Positions 1 to 8,083 of a stretch of 64,000 bases of DNA are shown piece after piece. The notes below the pieces were generated by a model. That model had not been told where the DNA came from and did not search any database. It saw only the letters and a list, made by a program, of their open reading frames with translations. The stretch comes from JAUMBM01 sp964441755 (lineage in GTDB: Bacteria > Bacteroidota > Bacteroidia > Chitinophagales > Saprospiraceae): NCBI GenBank assembly GCA_964441755.1, contig CAYTVG010000006.1, positions 62,001 through 126,000 of the forward strand, written 5' to 3'. The translations under genes and the position numbers were made by a program. The first letter of the stretch is position 1. The number at the start of each line of letters is the position of its first letter.

Positions 1-976
1 TCAACTCAAGCCGCAGACCCGGGCGCACCAAAGAAGCCATACCCGCAGCAATCGTTTCATCAGCGATTCCAAGTTGTAGCAGCAGCAGCCAGCAGTGGCA
101 GGCATTCTCTACCGCTATATCGTCTGCAAACGGGATGCTTATCTGCCGGTCAATGCCCCTGAAGCGGGTCTTCAGCATGGTCGAACTGCCCCGGCCAGCG
201 ATGCGCTCTATGTTGATATCAGCAGCAAGACCGCTGACCGACCAGCTCAGCAACGGCAGGCCTGCCGCCTGCAGAGAGAAAAACAAGGATTCATGGTCGC
301 GACAGCAAATGAGCAGCTCTACGCCTTCAAACAGCCGCTTTTTCTCCTCCATTTTTTCTTGCCTGTCGGCAAAACCTTCGTCATGGGCCGTACCAAGGTT
401 GGTAAAAATCCCATAGGTCGGAGCGATTATATCAGCCAGGGAGGCCATTTCTCCTTTCTTAGAAATGCCCGCCTCAATGATGGCCAGCTGGTGCTGAGGC
501 CTGATGCCCCAAACGCTGAGCGGAACGCCCAGCTGGGAGTTGTACGACCGCGGGCTGCACCACACGGACAGGACAGGAGACAACAGCTGGTAAAGCCATT
601 CTTTGACTGTCGTTTTGCCGTTGCTGCCCGTAATACCCACCACCGGCAGCTTACATTGTTGCCGATGCCATACCGCTACCCGCTGTAAGGCCACCTTCAC
701 ATCTGCTTGTACAAAAAACACAGCTTCTTCACATCCTGCTACAGGTCTGCTGACAACGAAAGCACGTACTCCCTGCCGGTACAGATCTGCCACAAACTGG
801 TGCCCGTCGGTCCGCTGACCCGGCAAAGCGAAGAACAAGGTATGGGGAGCCGCTATCAGCTGTCGGCTGTCAATGAGCAGGTGCTCTATCGGCCAGTCCG
901 GCAGGGCCGCACTATCGCTGGTTGCGGGCGCCAGGACAGCCGCAACTTGCCGGAGAGTGTAGGGAAACGACGACAT
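1..976 (-). CDS. murF: MurF-type Mur ligase, N-terminal part; continues past the window edge
   Basis: Start of UDP-N-acetylmuramoyl-tripeptide--D-alanyl-D-alanine ligase, the cytoplasmic ATP-dependent enzyme that adds D-Ala-D-Ala to the peptidoglycan precursor. The frame begins at an ATG at 976, with an in-frame TAG nine bases upstream, and stays open for 325 codons to base 1. The Mur-ligase P-loop GITGSNGKTT lies at residues 114-123, followed by SPRSYNSQLGVPLSVW and the TNLGTAHDEGF block. In Bacteroidota this domain is usually the front half of a MurF-alanine racemase fusion. The TNLGTAHDEGF context fits that, but any racemase half lies outside the window. It is the last gene of a minus-strand run here, and no partner gene is visible. 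Confidence 0.9.
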   Translation of the reverse strand, partial: MSSFPYTLRQVAAVLAPATSDSAALPDWPIEHLLIDSRQLIAAPHTLFFALPGQRTDGHQFVADLYRQGVRAFVVSRPVAGCEEAVFFVQADVKVALQRVAVWHRQQCKLPVVGITGSNGKTTVKEWLYQLLSPVLSVWCSPRSYNSQLGVPLSVWGIRPQHQLAIIEAGISKKGEMASLADIIAPTYGIFTNLGTAHDEGFADRQEKMEEKKRLFEGVELLICCRDHESLFFSLQAAGLPLLSWSVSGLAADINIERIAGRGSSTMLKTRFRGIDRQISIPFADDIAVENACHCWLLLLQLGIADETIAAGMASLVRPGLRLEL

Positions 977-1423
977 ACGTGCGAGCTAAGTTCTTTATAT
1001 TGTATATCCGCCTGCCAAAGGATCTACGTGCAGCATGATTTTACCCCCCGGGCAGACTGACAACAAAGGACTGCAATGCTAGCAACAAATACGTTAACAA
1101 ACAACCCTTTTTGTACATGCTGCAAAGAGACAGGCAACCTGAGCGCGTTTGGAATTTTTTTACCAGACCCCAAACGGTTCTTTATACATGCGTTATTTTG
1201 TCAGCCCCTTAGACCCGGCTATACCCCAAAACGAGAATACGTGCAATAAAACCTCGTCTTTGTCTCCGGCAGAGAAGGTACAAACCCAAACATCGTATTT
1301 ACAAAATGCTAATCATTGCAAAACTGCTCCATTGATTCGGATTGCTCTGATCATACATCGACCGCAGCGATAACTCCTGTGCGATAAGTTGAGTTGCGCC
1401 TGACAGAAAAGCCTGAACAAGCG
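977..1423. other. Intergenic gap upstream of murF, no gene seen
   Basis: About 450 bp between the murF start and the PAP2 gene stop. Short open frames exist but show no recognisable family or coding character. A weak inverted repeat (CGTTTGG ... CCAAACG, about 1148-1178) sits in the middle. It could mark the end of the PAP2 transcript. No clear TAnnTTTG element was found in front of murF. Confidence 0.4.
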
Positions 1424-2170
1424 CTAATCCGTACGAGCCCTGTGGAGTCTGACCGTGAGCAGGCCGATACCAGCGCCCACAGCGTATCCGGTGGCCACAT
1501 CTGTCAGAAAGTGTTTACCTGAGGCTACCCGCCCCCAGGCGGTGGCTGCCGGCAGCAAAGCTGCCGCTGCCCAAATGATCCACTTAGCAGGGCGATCGGG
1601 ATGCACATGACTGTACAGGCTGGCGCCGGCAAAAGTAGCATAGGCAGACATAGCCACATGACCCGAAAAATAGGAACGAAGCCCATCGGCCGTTATTTTT
1701 TCTGCCGGGCTTACAGCCCCGTTGTACATGTACGGCCTTACGCGCTGCGTGAGCCCTTTGGTCAGCAAAGTAGCACCCGAGGTCCATAAGGCTCCTTCTG
1801 CAGCCATGATTCCCAAAGCCGGCAATCGCTGTCGAACGTACGTACTGCGCAGACACATCGCAGGCACTGCCACAGATGCCACCGCAATCCAGTCGCTTAG
1901 AGCAGCCACTGAAGGCCTGTAAAAAGCGGTAGCAAACCGGTCAATACGGGGCAAACCTGAGGCGTCTAACAATGGCAAGTCAGCAGGAGACAAGGGTAGC
2001 AACTGCTGGTTGAGGCGGTAGCCCACCACTGTCATCCCCAGACCTGCAGACAGCGCCAGGCCATCAGCCAGCGGACGGAGCCGGAAAGATGACTGGGCAG
2101 CAAGCAGTGAACCCCCTAACAACCAACCGCTCAGCAACGCGCAGCTCAGCCACTGCCGGTTTCTGCTCAT
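1424..2170 (-). CDS. PAP2-family phosphatase, exported
   Basis: A 248-residue member of the PAP2 (type 2 phosphatidic acid phosphatase) superfamily, which dephosphorylates lipid phosphates or similar substrates at or outside the inner membrane. An N-terminal hydrophobic signal is followed by the three PAP2 signatures in order: KGLTQRVRP (about residue 138), YFSGH (about 168) and GRVASGKHFLTD (about 213), giving the conserved Lys/Arg, His and Arg/His/Asp residues. Its ATG overlaps the stop of the upstream AT-hook gene as ATGA, so the two are probably co-transcribed and translationally coupled. The substrate (undecaprenyl-PP, phosphatidylglycerol phosphate or other) cannot be told from sequence. 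Confidence 0.85.
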   Translation of the reverse strand: MSRNRQWLSCALLSGWLLGGSLLAAQSSFRLRPLADGLALSAGLGMTVVGYRLNQQLLPLSPADLPLLDASGLPRIDRFATAFYRPSVAALSDWIAVASVAVPAMCLRSTYVRQRLPALGIMAAEGALWTSGATLLTKGLTQRVRPYMYNGAVSPAEKITADGLRSYFSGHVAMSAYATFAGASLYSHVHPDRPAKWIIWAAAALLPAATAWGRVASGKHFLTDVATGYAVGAGIGLLTVRLHRARTD

Positions 2171-3069
2171 ACCCGCTTACGCCGATACTGTGGCTTCGTG
2201 CGGCCATTTTTCACCCATTCCGGGAAAGCATAGGCAACACCGCGACCCGAGTGTTCCACCTGCAACAGATCATTGCGCTTGGCCGTCAGCTTATGCAGAC
2301 TACGGCTCACTTTCTTCTTGATCTCTTCGTGGTCCTCAGGAGTGCCGGCAGCATTTAATTTGTCGGTAATGAACTGTATGAAGTCAGCGTTGATGAGTAC
2401 GTGATTCCTGGTACGGAGCGCCTCCATAATCATCTCATCAAACTCAGACAGTTTGTAGCCTACCTTGCCGGCATCTGCATCCTGCTTTTCTTTGATTTTT
2501 TCCACGCGGGCGGAGGTGGTATCCTTGGATTTTTTGCCCTCCCCACTCGCTTTTTTGACAGCTACCGATGCTGTTTCCACCGCAGTCGGTTCTTTTCTTG
2601 GCCTGCCGGGACCCCGTTTGGCAGCTTTCTGTGCCTGCATACTCTCCTCTCCGGGCTTCGGCAATGTCACCGTTATGCGCTTGCGCTTTTCGCGTTTCTG
2701 TGAGGCAGCCTCTGCCAATGCATCCATAACCTCTTCGAGTACCGATTCTGCAACCTTAGCCTCCATAGCAATATTTTCCATGATGGCCTCCACAGCAGGT
2801 GCTGCTTCCAAAACTTGTTCAGCTGCTTCCACCTCCGACTTGAGAGATGTAGCTGCCTGTTTTTCAACCTTGGCCGTTTTTATTTTATTTTTTTTCTTTG
2901 GCTGATTTTCTGCTTTGAGTGCGTTTTTGGCATTTGATTTTAACGCCTTCTTTAGCATTGAAATAGACTCTTCCGTATGTGAAATGTGAAAGCGAAGCTT
3001 CCGCAGTTCAGATTCGTAACGCTCAATCAATTCATTGATCTCCTCGTCAGTTAACTTCAACTCTTCCAT
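2167..3069 (-). CDS. AT-hook protein with N-terminal coiled coil and C-terminal helical domain
   Basis: Function unknown. The 300-residue protein starts with a likely coiled coil (residues 1-45), then a Lys- and Glu/Ala-rich low-complexity stretch, then a textbook AT-hook core (GPGRPRK at about residues 153-159), another Lys-rich linker, and a folded-looking C-terminal part (about 205-286, winged-helix-like by eye). The ATG at 3069 is preferred because the 36 upstream codons of the longer frame look non-coding, and TATTTTATGG-type AT-rich sequence precedes it. An AT-hook suggests binding to the minor groove of AT-rich DNA, so a nucleoid-associated or regulatory role is inferred. It overlaps the PAP2 gene by four bases. 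Confidence 0.75.
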   Translation of the reverse strand: MEELKLTDEEINELIERYESELRKLRFHISHTEESISMLKKALKSNAKNALKAENQPKKKNKIKTAKVEKQAATSLKSEVEAAEQVLEAAPAVEAIMENIAMEAKVAESVLEEVMDALAEAASQKREKRKRITVTLPKPGEESMQAQKAAKRGPGRPRKEPTAVETASVAVKKASGEGKKSKDTTSARVEKIKEKQDADAGKVGYKLSEFDEMIMEALRTRNHVLINADFIQFITDKLNAAGTPEDHEEIKKKVSRSLHKLTAKRNDLLQVEHSGRGVAYAFPEWVKNGRTKPQYRRKRV

Positions 3070-3195
3070 CGTTTTGTGTGATATTTTATGGTAAAATCCG
3101 GAACGGACAGAACTATGAGCCCGTACATGCCGTGCCGTAAGGGTAGTCAAGGGTGATTCATTGACAACAAAATGCAATTAATCCTATAAACAATT

Positions 3196-3215
3196 TGACA
3201 ACCAAATAGTTGTCA
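3196..3215. promoter_or_regulatory. Palindrome upstream of the AT-hook gene, possible operator
   Basis: TGACAAC-N6-GTTGTCA is a perfect 7-bp inverted repeat about 130 bp upstream of the AT-hook start. A further copy of the half site (TTGACAAC) occurs near 3158-3166. The arrangement suggests a binding site for a dimeric regulator, possibly the AT-hook protein's own control. The regulator is unknown. Confidence 0.35.
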
Positions 3216-3402
3216 TAAAAATAAAAAGCATGAGGGTAGCAAAGGAAATTTTGACAGCGACTGCATCAAAGCAGTAACCTGCAAAACGTTGGGTAAGGTT
3301 TTGTCTAACAGTAAGTAATAGCAGATATCCTGCCAATGATTTTTTGTATTTACAGAGCCGGAAACGTATTCAGCATTTTCTTACTGAACCTCAAAACGGG
3401 GT

Positions 3403-3433
3403 TTTTTCGCGGGTTTTACCTTTTTTAGTTTTG
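3403..3433 (+). promoter_or_regulatory. Bacteroidota-type promoter in the AT-rich gap
   Basis: TTTT (3403-3406), 19 bp, then TAGTTTTG (3426-3433) fits the Bacteroidota TTTG-N19-TAnnTTTG consensus with one mismatch in the -33 box. It points toward a 21-codon frame at 3460-3525 (MKDFANIHLIF...), which then stops. No full-length gene follows. Confidence 0.45.
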
Positions 3434-3854
3434 TAGCACAAACCACAATTCTTCAAAAATGAAAGACTTTGCGAACATACACCTCATTTTCAACTCCGAC
3501 AGCAAATTCCGAAAGCGTTCTTAATAAGGAAATAACAACGTATGCAGCAGGCAGGCTTTTGCTTACTTACACACTTAAGCACAACGGTTCCGGGAGCATA
3601 TGTACAAAAGGGAGAATGCAAACCAAAGGGCGTGTGAATTATTTCAGGATTGGATTGCAATTATAAATGAGTCCACAAATATATCAATAATTTCGAAATG
3701 CAAAATTAAAATAAATTTCGTTCTGCATTTTTTCCAATTGTCTGACTGCAAATTCCTTCTTTGGAATGCGACACTGTATATACTGGTTCACCCATTCGAG
3801 AGCCGTTTCTGTTGTGATTCGTTTTTGGTCGGCTAAAGCCACCCAAAATAGGGA
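3434..3854. other. AT-rich gap with short frames, no supported gene
   Basis: About 420 bp between the promoter-like element and the metH hairpin. It is clearly richer in A+T than the flanking genes, especially after 3660. A 21-codon frame begins at 3460, and a 61-codon minus-strand frame (3869-3684) begins inside the metH hairpin. Neither matches a family I know. The stretch may hold a small RNA, a very small protein or decayed acquired DNA. Confidence 0.35.
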
Positions 3855-3903
3855 TAAGCAAATATTCATTTTTTGAATTTTTCAAAAAATAAATATTTGC
3901 TTA
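3855..3903. terminator. Long AT-rich hairpin after metH
   Basis: Near-perfect inverted repeat with arms of about 22 bp (TAAGCAAATATT ... AATATTTGCTTA) and runs of T and A at its centre, 45 bp past the metH stop. It belongs to the AT-rich class of 3'-end hairpins found across this window and probably ends metH transcription. Confidence 0.6.
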
Positions 3904-3947
3904 ACTGTTCATTTCATTGCGATTGCATGTAATACTTCTCAAGGACA

Positions 3948-6900
3948 TCAATCTGCCAGCACAGGCGCAAGCCATCGCTGTGCCTGTTCGCGTTGCATAT
4001 TTTTCCGCCTGGCATAGTCCTCCAGTTGGTCATTTTGCACACCTGTGACTGTAAAATATTTGCTTTCAGGATGGCTGAAGTACCAGCCGCTGACACTGGC
4101 AGCCGGATACATGGCAGCACTTTCTGTCAACTTTATACCTATCTGTTGCTCAACCCCCAGCAATTCCCAGAGGAGGAATTTTTCGGTATGATCGGGGCAG
4201 GCAGAGTAACCCGGGGCGGGGCGTATACCTGCATATTCCTCTGCAATAAGCTGTTGATTGGAGAGTTGTTCTTCCGGCTGGTAGGCCCAGAGTTCTTTGC
4301 GCACATATTCATGCATACGCTCGGCCAGCGCCTCGGCCAGTCGGTCGGCCAGCGCCTTCAGTAATATAGCATGGTAATCGTCATGTTTTTCCTCGAAGTA
4401 CCGTACCCACTTTTCGATACCCACGCCTGTAGTGACAGCAAAAGCCCCCAGATAGTCCGCTTTTCCGCTGGCTGCCGGCGCCACAAAATCTGACAGACAA
4501 AGGTTGGGTTGACCCGCTGTTTTTTGTATCTGTTGCCGCAGATGGTGCAGACGCATGATTTCCTCCTGCCTTGATTCATTGCGATAAATAGCAATATCAT
4601 CATCATCGACCGTATTGGCCGGAAAAACAGCTGCGATTGCGCTGGCCTGCAGCCACTTTTCATCTACGATACGCCTGAGCAAAGAACGGGCGTCGTTGTA
4701 AAGGCGCTGAGCTTCTGCCCCCATCGCGCTGTCCTGCAGAATGTCGGGAAATTTGCCACTCATCTGCCAGGAGCTGAAAAAAGGCGTCCAGTCGATGTAG
4801 TCGACCAGTTGGTCCAGTGGATAACTTGTCCATACCTGCACCTTTGACGGCTGGGGCGGCGCAGGTGGTGTATAGACCGACCAATCAATCCGGTATTTGT
4901 TGGCTCTGGCTTCTGCCAAACCCAGGTATTTTTTGAAGTTTGTCCGCTTGGCTCGTTCCTCGCGAATACGTTCGTACGTTGCGCTGGTTTCTTCCTCAAA
5001 AGATCGTTTGAGGGCGGCATCTTCTCCTATGAGAGCACTGACGACCGTCACGCTTCGGGAAGCATCGAGTACGTGTACAACTGTTCCCTCGTATTCGGGC
5101 GCGATCTTGAGTGCTGTATGTGTTTTGGAAGTAGTGGCTCCTCCTATGAGTAGCGGAAGCGTAAACTGCTGCCGCTGCATTTCCCGGGCTACGTATACCA
5201 TTTCGTCGAGGCTGGGTGTAATCAGACCGCTCAGCCCAATGACATCTACCGCGTGCTCACGGGCTGCCTTGAGGATGCGGTCGGCAGGCACCATGACCCC
5301 CAGATCGATGATATCGTAATTGTTACACCCAAGCACGACCCCCACAATGTTCTTACCGATATCATGTACATCTCCCTTGACAGTAGCCAGCAATATTTTC
5401 CCTTTGGCCTGACCTGCCTGCCCCGTAGCTGCTTTTTCCGCCTCGATAAAGGGCGTAAGGTAGGCGACGGCCTTTTTCATCACCCGGGCACTCTTCACTA
5501 CCTGCGGCAGAAACATTTTCCCGGCACCAAATAAGTCGCCGACAAAATTCATACCATCCATGAGCGGACCTTCAATCACCGACAGCGGACTGTCGTACTG
5601 TCTGCGAACTTCCTCAGTGTCTGCCTCGACAAATTCGTCAATCCCCTTGACCAAGGCATGCTTGAGTCGTTCAACGACGGGCATCTCACGCCAGGCAAGA
5701 TCCTTCTGCAGCTGCCTGCCTCCATCCTGTTTGACATTTTCCGCAAACTCCATCAGGCGGTCGGTGGCATTATTGCTGCGATTCAGCAGCACATCTTCGA
5801 CGCGCTCGAGCAGAGCGGCTGGTATATTTTCATATACCTCAATCATGCCTGCATTGACGATCCCCATATCCATGCCTGCGCGGATGGCATGAAAAAGGAA
5901 TGCAGCATGCATGGCCTCTCTGACGGTATCATTGCCGCGAAAACTAAAGGAGATGTTGCTCACTCCACCACTCACCTTGGCTCCCGGGCAGCTTTCTTTG
6001 ATAAGGCGGGTCGCATTGATGAAGTTGACAGCATAGTTATTGTGTTCTTCAATACCTGTTGCTACCGCAAAAATATTGGGATCGAAGATAATATCCTCCG
6101 CAGGAAAATCAGCTCTTTCGATCAACAGCCGGTAGGCCCGCTGGCAGATGGCCACTTTGCGTTCGGTAGTATCGGCCTGCCCTTGCTCATCGAAAGCCAT
6201 CACCACAGCTGCTGCACCATATCGCCGTACGAGCCGTGCCTGGCGCAAAAATTCGGTTTCCCCCTCTTTCAGGCTGATGGAGTTGACGATACACTTACCC
6301 TGCACACAGCGAAGTCCGGCCTCAATAACTTCCCACTTGGAAGAATCTATCATGATGGGCAGACGGGCAATATCGGGTTCCGCCATAAGCAGCAACAAAA
6401 AATCAATCATGGCCTGCCGGGAGTCCAGCAGCCCCTCATCCATGTTGACATCGATAATCTGTGCTCCCCCTTCGACCTGCTGCCGCGCTACATCCAGGGC
6501 TGCCGCATAATCTCCTGATCGGATCAGGCGGGCAAATTGTCTGGAGCCTGTCACGTTGGTACGCTCTCCTATGTTGACAAAATTTGTCTCCGGGCGAATC
6601 ACCAGCGGCTCCAGGCCACTTAAAGACGTCAAAGGAGCTGCTTCGCGGACAGTACGTGCAGGCAGCCCTGCCACCGCCTTTGCCATGGCGCGAATGTGGC
6701 CGGGCGTAGTGCCACAACAGCCCCCCACCATATTGACCAGCCCTGCTGCAGCAAAATCGCGGATATAGGACTGCATTTCCTCAGCATCCTGATCATAAGC
6801 ACCCATCTCGTTGGGCAGACCTGCATTGGGATAGGCATGGACTGCACAGTTGGCTACCCGCGACAAAGCTTCGAGGTAAGGTCGCATTTCTTCAGCACCC

Positions 6901-7634
6901 AGTGCACAATTGAGCCCCACACATATCGGGCGTGCATGCATGATGCTCACCCAGAATGCCTCTACCGTCTGTCCCGACAAGGTACGGCCACTGGCATCCG
7001 TAATGGTACCGGAAATCATCACAGGCACCCGCTGCCCACGCTGCTCACAAACCGTTTCAATGGCGAAAATAGCCGCTTTCGCATTCAGTGTATCAAAAAT
7101 GGTCTCTATCAGCAGTAGGTGAGCCCCCCCGTCCAGCAAACCGTTTACCTGCTCCTCATAGGCGGCACACATCTCCTCGAAGGTGATCGCCCGAAAACCC
7201 GGATTGTTAACATCGGGTGAAATGGACAAAGTCTTGTTGGTAGGTCCTATAGCCCCCGCTACAAACCTGGGCTTAGCAGGCGTGAGTCGGGTATATTCAT
7301 CTGCCGCACGCCGGGCAATGGCTGCAGCTGCCAGATTTATTTCATACGTATACGCCTGCGTATCGTAGTCTGCCTGCGAAATAGAAGTCGCATTGAAAGT
7401 GTTGGTTTCTATTACATCTGCACCTGCCTCGAGGTACTCCCGATGAATAGCCTCAACGATGGCAGGCTGTGTCAGGCTCAAAAGATCGTTATTGCCCTTG
7501 AGATCCGTCGTCCATTCCCTGAAGCGCTCAGCGCGATAGGCCGCTTCGTCAAGCCGATAGCGCTGAATCATGGTTCCCATGGCCCCGTCGATGATGAGGA
7601 TGCGCTCACGCAGCAGTTGTTCTAATGTTTTCAT
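3948..7634 (-). CDS. metH: Cobalamin-dependent methionine synthase
   Basis: Transfers a methyl group from 5-methyltetrahydrofolate to homocysteine through enzyme-bound cobalamin, making methionine. From the ATG at 7634 the protein is 1228 residues, close to the roughly 1227 of the E. coli enzyme. All four modules are present in order: homocysteine domain with zinc cysteines (GLNCALGAEEM and GGCCGTTPGH), pterin domain (FVNIGERTNVTGSRQF), cobalamin domain with DVHDIGKN supplying the cobalt-ligating His, and the C-terminal S-adenosylmethionine reactivation domain (RPAPGYSACPDH). A 13-codon longer frame exists but adds non-conserved residues. It is monocistronic, with a hairpin downstream. No cobalamin or SAM riboswitch was recognised upstream. 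Confidence 0.97.
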   Translation of the reverse strand: MKTLEQLLRERILIIDGAMGTMIQRYRLDEAAYRAERFREWTTDLKGNNDLLSLTQPAIVEAIHREYLEAGADVIETNTFNATSISQADYDTQAYTYEINLAAAAIARRAADEYTRLTPAKPRFVAGAIGPTNKTLSISPDVNNPGFRAITFEEMCAAYEEQVNGLLDGGAHLLLIETIFDTLNAKAAIFAIETVCEQRGQRVPVMISGTITDASGRTLSGQTVEAFWVSIMHARPICVGLNCALGAEEMRPYLEALSRVANCAVHAYPNAGLPNEMGAYDQDAEEMQSYIRDFAAAGLVNMVGGCCGTTPGHIRAMAKAVAGLPARTVREAAPLTSLSGLEPLVIRPETNFVNIGERTNVTGSRQFARLIRSGDYAAALDVARQQVEGGAQIIDVNMDEGLLDSRQAMIDFLLLLMAEPDIARLPIMIDSSKWEVIEAGLRCVQGKCIVNSISLKEGETEFLRQARLVRRYGAAAVVMAFDEQGQADTTERKVAICQRAYRLLIERADFPAEDIIFDPNIFAVATGIEEHNNYAVNFINATRLIKESCPGAKVSGGVSNISFSFRGNDTVREAMHAAFLFHAIRAGMDMGIVNAGMIEVYENIPAALLERVEDVLLNRSNNATDRLMEFAENVKQDGGRQLQKDLAWREMPVVERLKHALVKGIDEFVEADTEEVRRQYDSPLSVIEGPLMDGMNFVGDLFGAGKMFLPQVVKSARVMKKAVAYLTPFIEAEKAATGQAGQAKGKILLATVKGDVHDIGKNIVGVVLGCNNYDIIDLGVMVPADRILKAAREHAVDVIGLSGLITPSLDEMVYVAREMQRQQFTLPLLIGGATTSKTHTALKIAPEYEGTVVHVLDASRSVTVVSALIGEDAALKRSFEEETSATYERIREERAKRTNFKKYLGLAEARANKYRIDWSVYTPPAPPQPSKVQVWTSYPLDQLVDYIDWTPFFSSWQMSGKFPDILQDSAMGAEAQRLYNDARSLLRRIVDEKWLQASAIAAVFPANTVDDDDIAIYRNESRQEEIMRLHHLRQQIQKTAGQPNLCLSDFVAPAASGKADYLGAFAVTTGVGIEKWVRYFEEKHDDYHAILLKALADRLAEALAERMHEYVRKELWAYQPEEQLSNQQLIAEEYAGIRPAPGYSACPDHTEKFLLWELLGVEQQIGIKLTESAAMYPAASVSGWYFSHPESKYFTVTGVQNDQLEDYARRKNMQREQAQRWLAPVLAD

Positions 7635-8083
7635 TGGCAGACAAAGATGTTTTGATAAGCCAAAGTTAGTCATTTTACCATTCCTGTGCTGTCATCAGGG
7701 ACAATTTGCAACGCTTTCACCTGATTCGGCCAGCCGTTGGATTCTCATCCTGCATTTTGACAAATATCACCCCCTGCAGCATAGGCGCACACTAACTTGG
7801 CAACTGCATTGCAGACCGATTCTATGCAGGGTGTTTATTTTGATAATTGAGTAAGTAAAATTTTGACAAATAAAATACTATATGTATATTAATTGCCGAT
7901 TTAATTATTTGCTTTTTTAACACAACTCACACTTTTTATTTATTAAGATTCGCCTCCGGTATTTCGGGATACGCTGTGTCGGAAGCGCGTGGTAAAACAG
8001 GTCGTGTGCAGCACATGATTGAATCGACCGAGCAAATTATTCAGTACCTCCACTGGGTTTTTCTAACCAAAAACAAATGAGCT
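7635..8083. other. Divergent gap between metH and the EF-G2 gene
   Basis: About 450 bp holding the promoters of two divergent genes. The middle (7830-7950) is very AT-rich, with several near-matches to the TAnnTTTG box such as TTATTTTG, but none matches fully. No riboswitch consensus, tRNA or extra gene was seen. Confidence 0.4.

Noticed and set aside
541..580. Apparent frameshift in the partial murF
   Set aside because: A first reading dropped five bases. Read again, the frame runs without a break from the P-loop through SPRSYNSQLG.
3684..3869. 61-codon minus-strand frame after metH
   Set aside because: It starts inside the terminator hairpin, lies in AT-rich DNA and matches no family I know. 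It is kept only as part of the gap description.
5658..6518. Long plus-strand open frame opposite metH
   Set aside because: It is a shadow of the metH coding strand. The metH protein is full length with all domains, and the plus-strand translation has no family resemblance.
7635..7800. Cobalamin or SAM riboswitch upstream of metH
   Set aside because: None of the conserved boxes I know for these riboswitches could be found on the minus strand.
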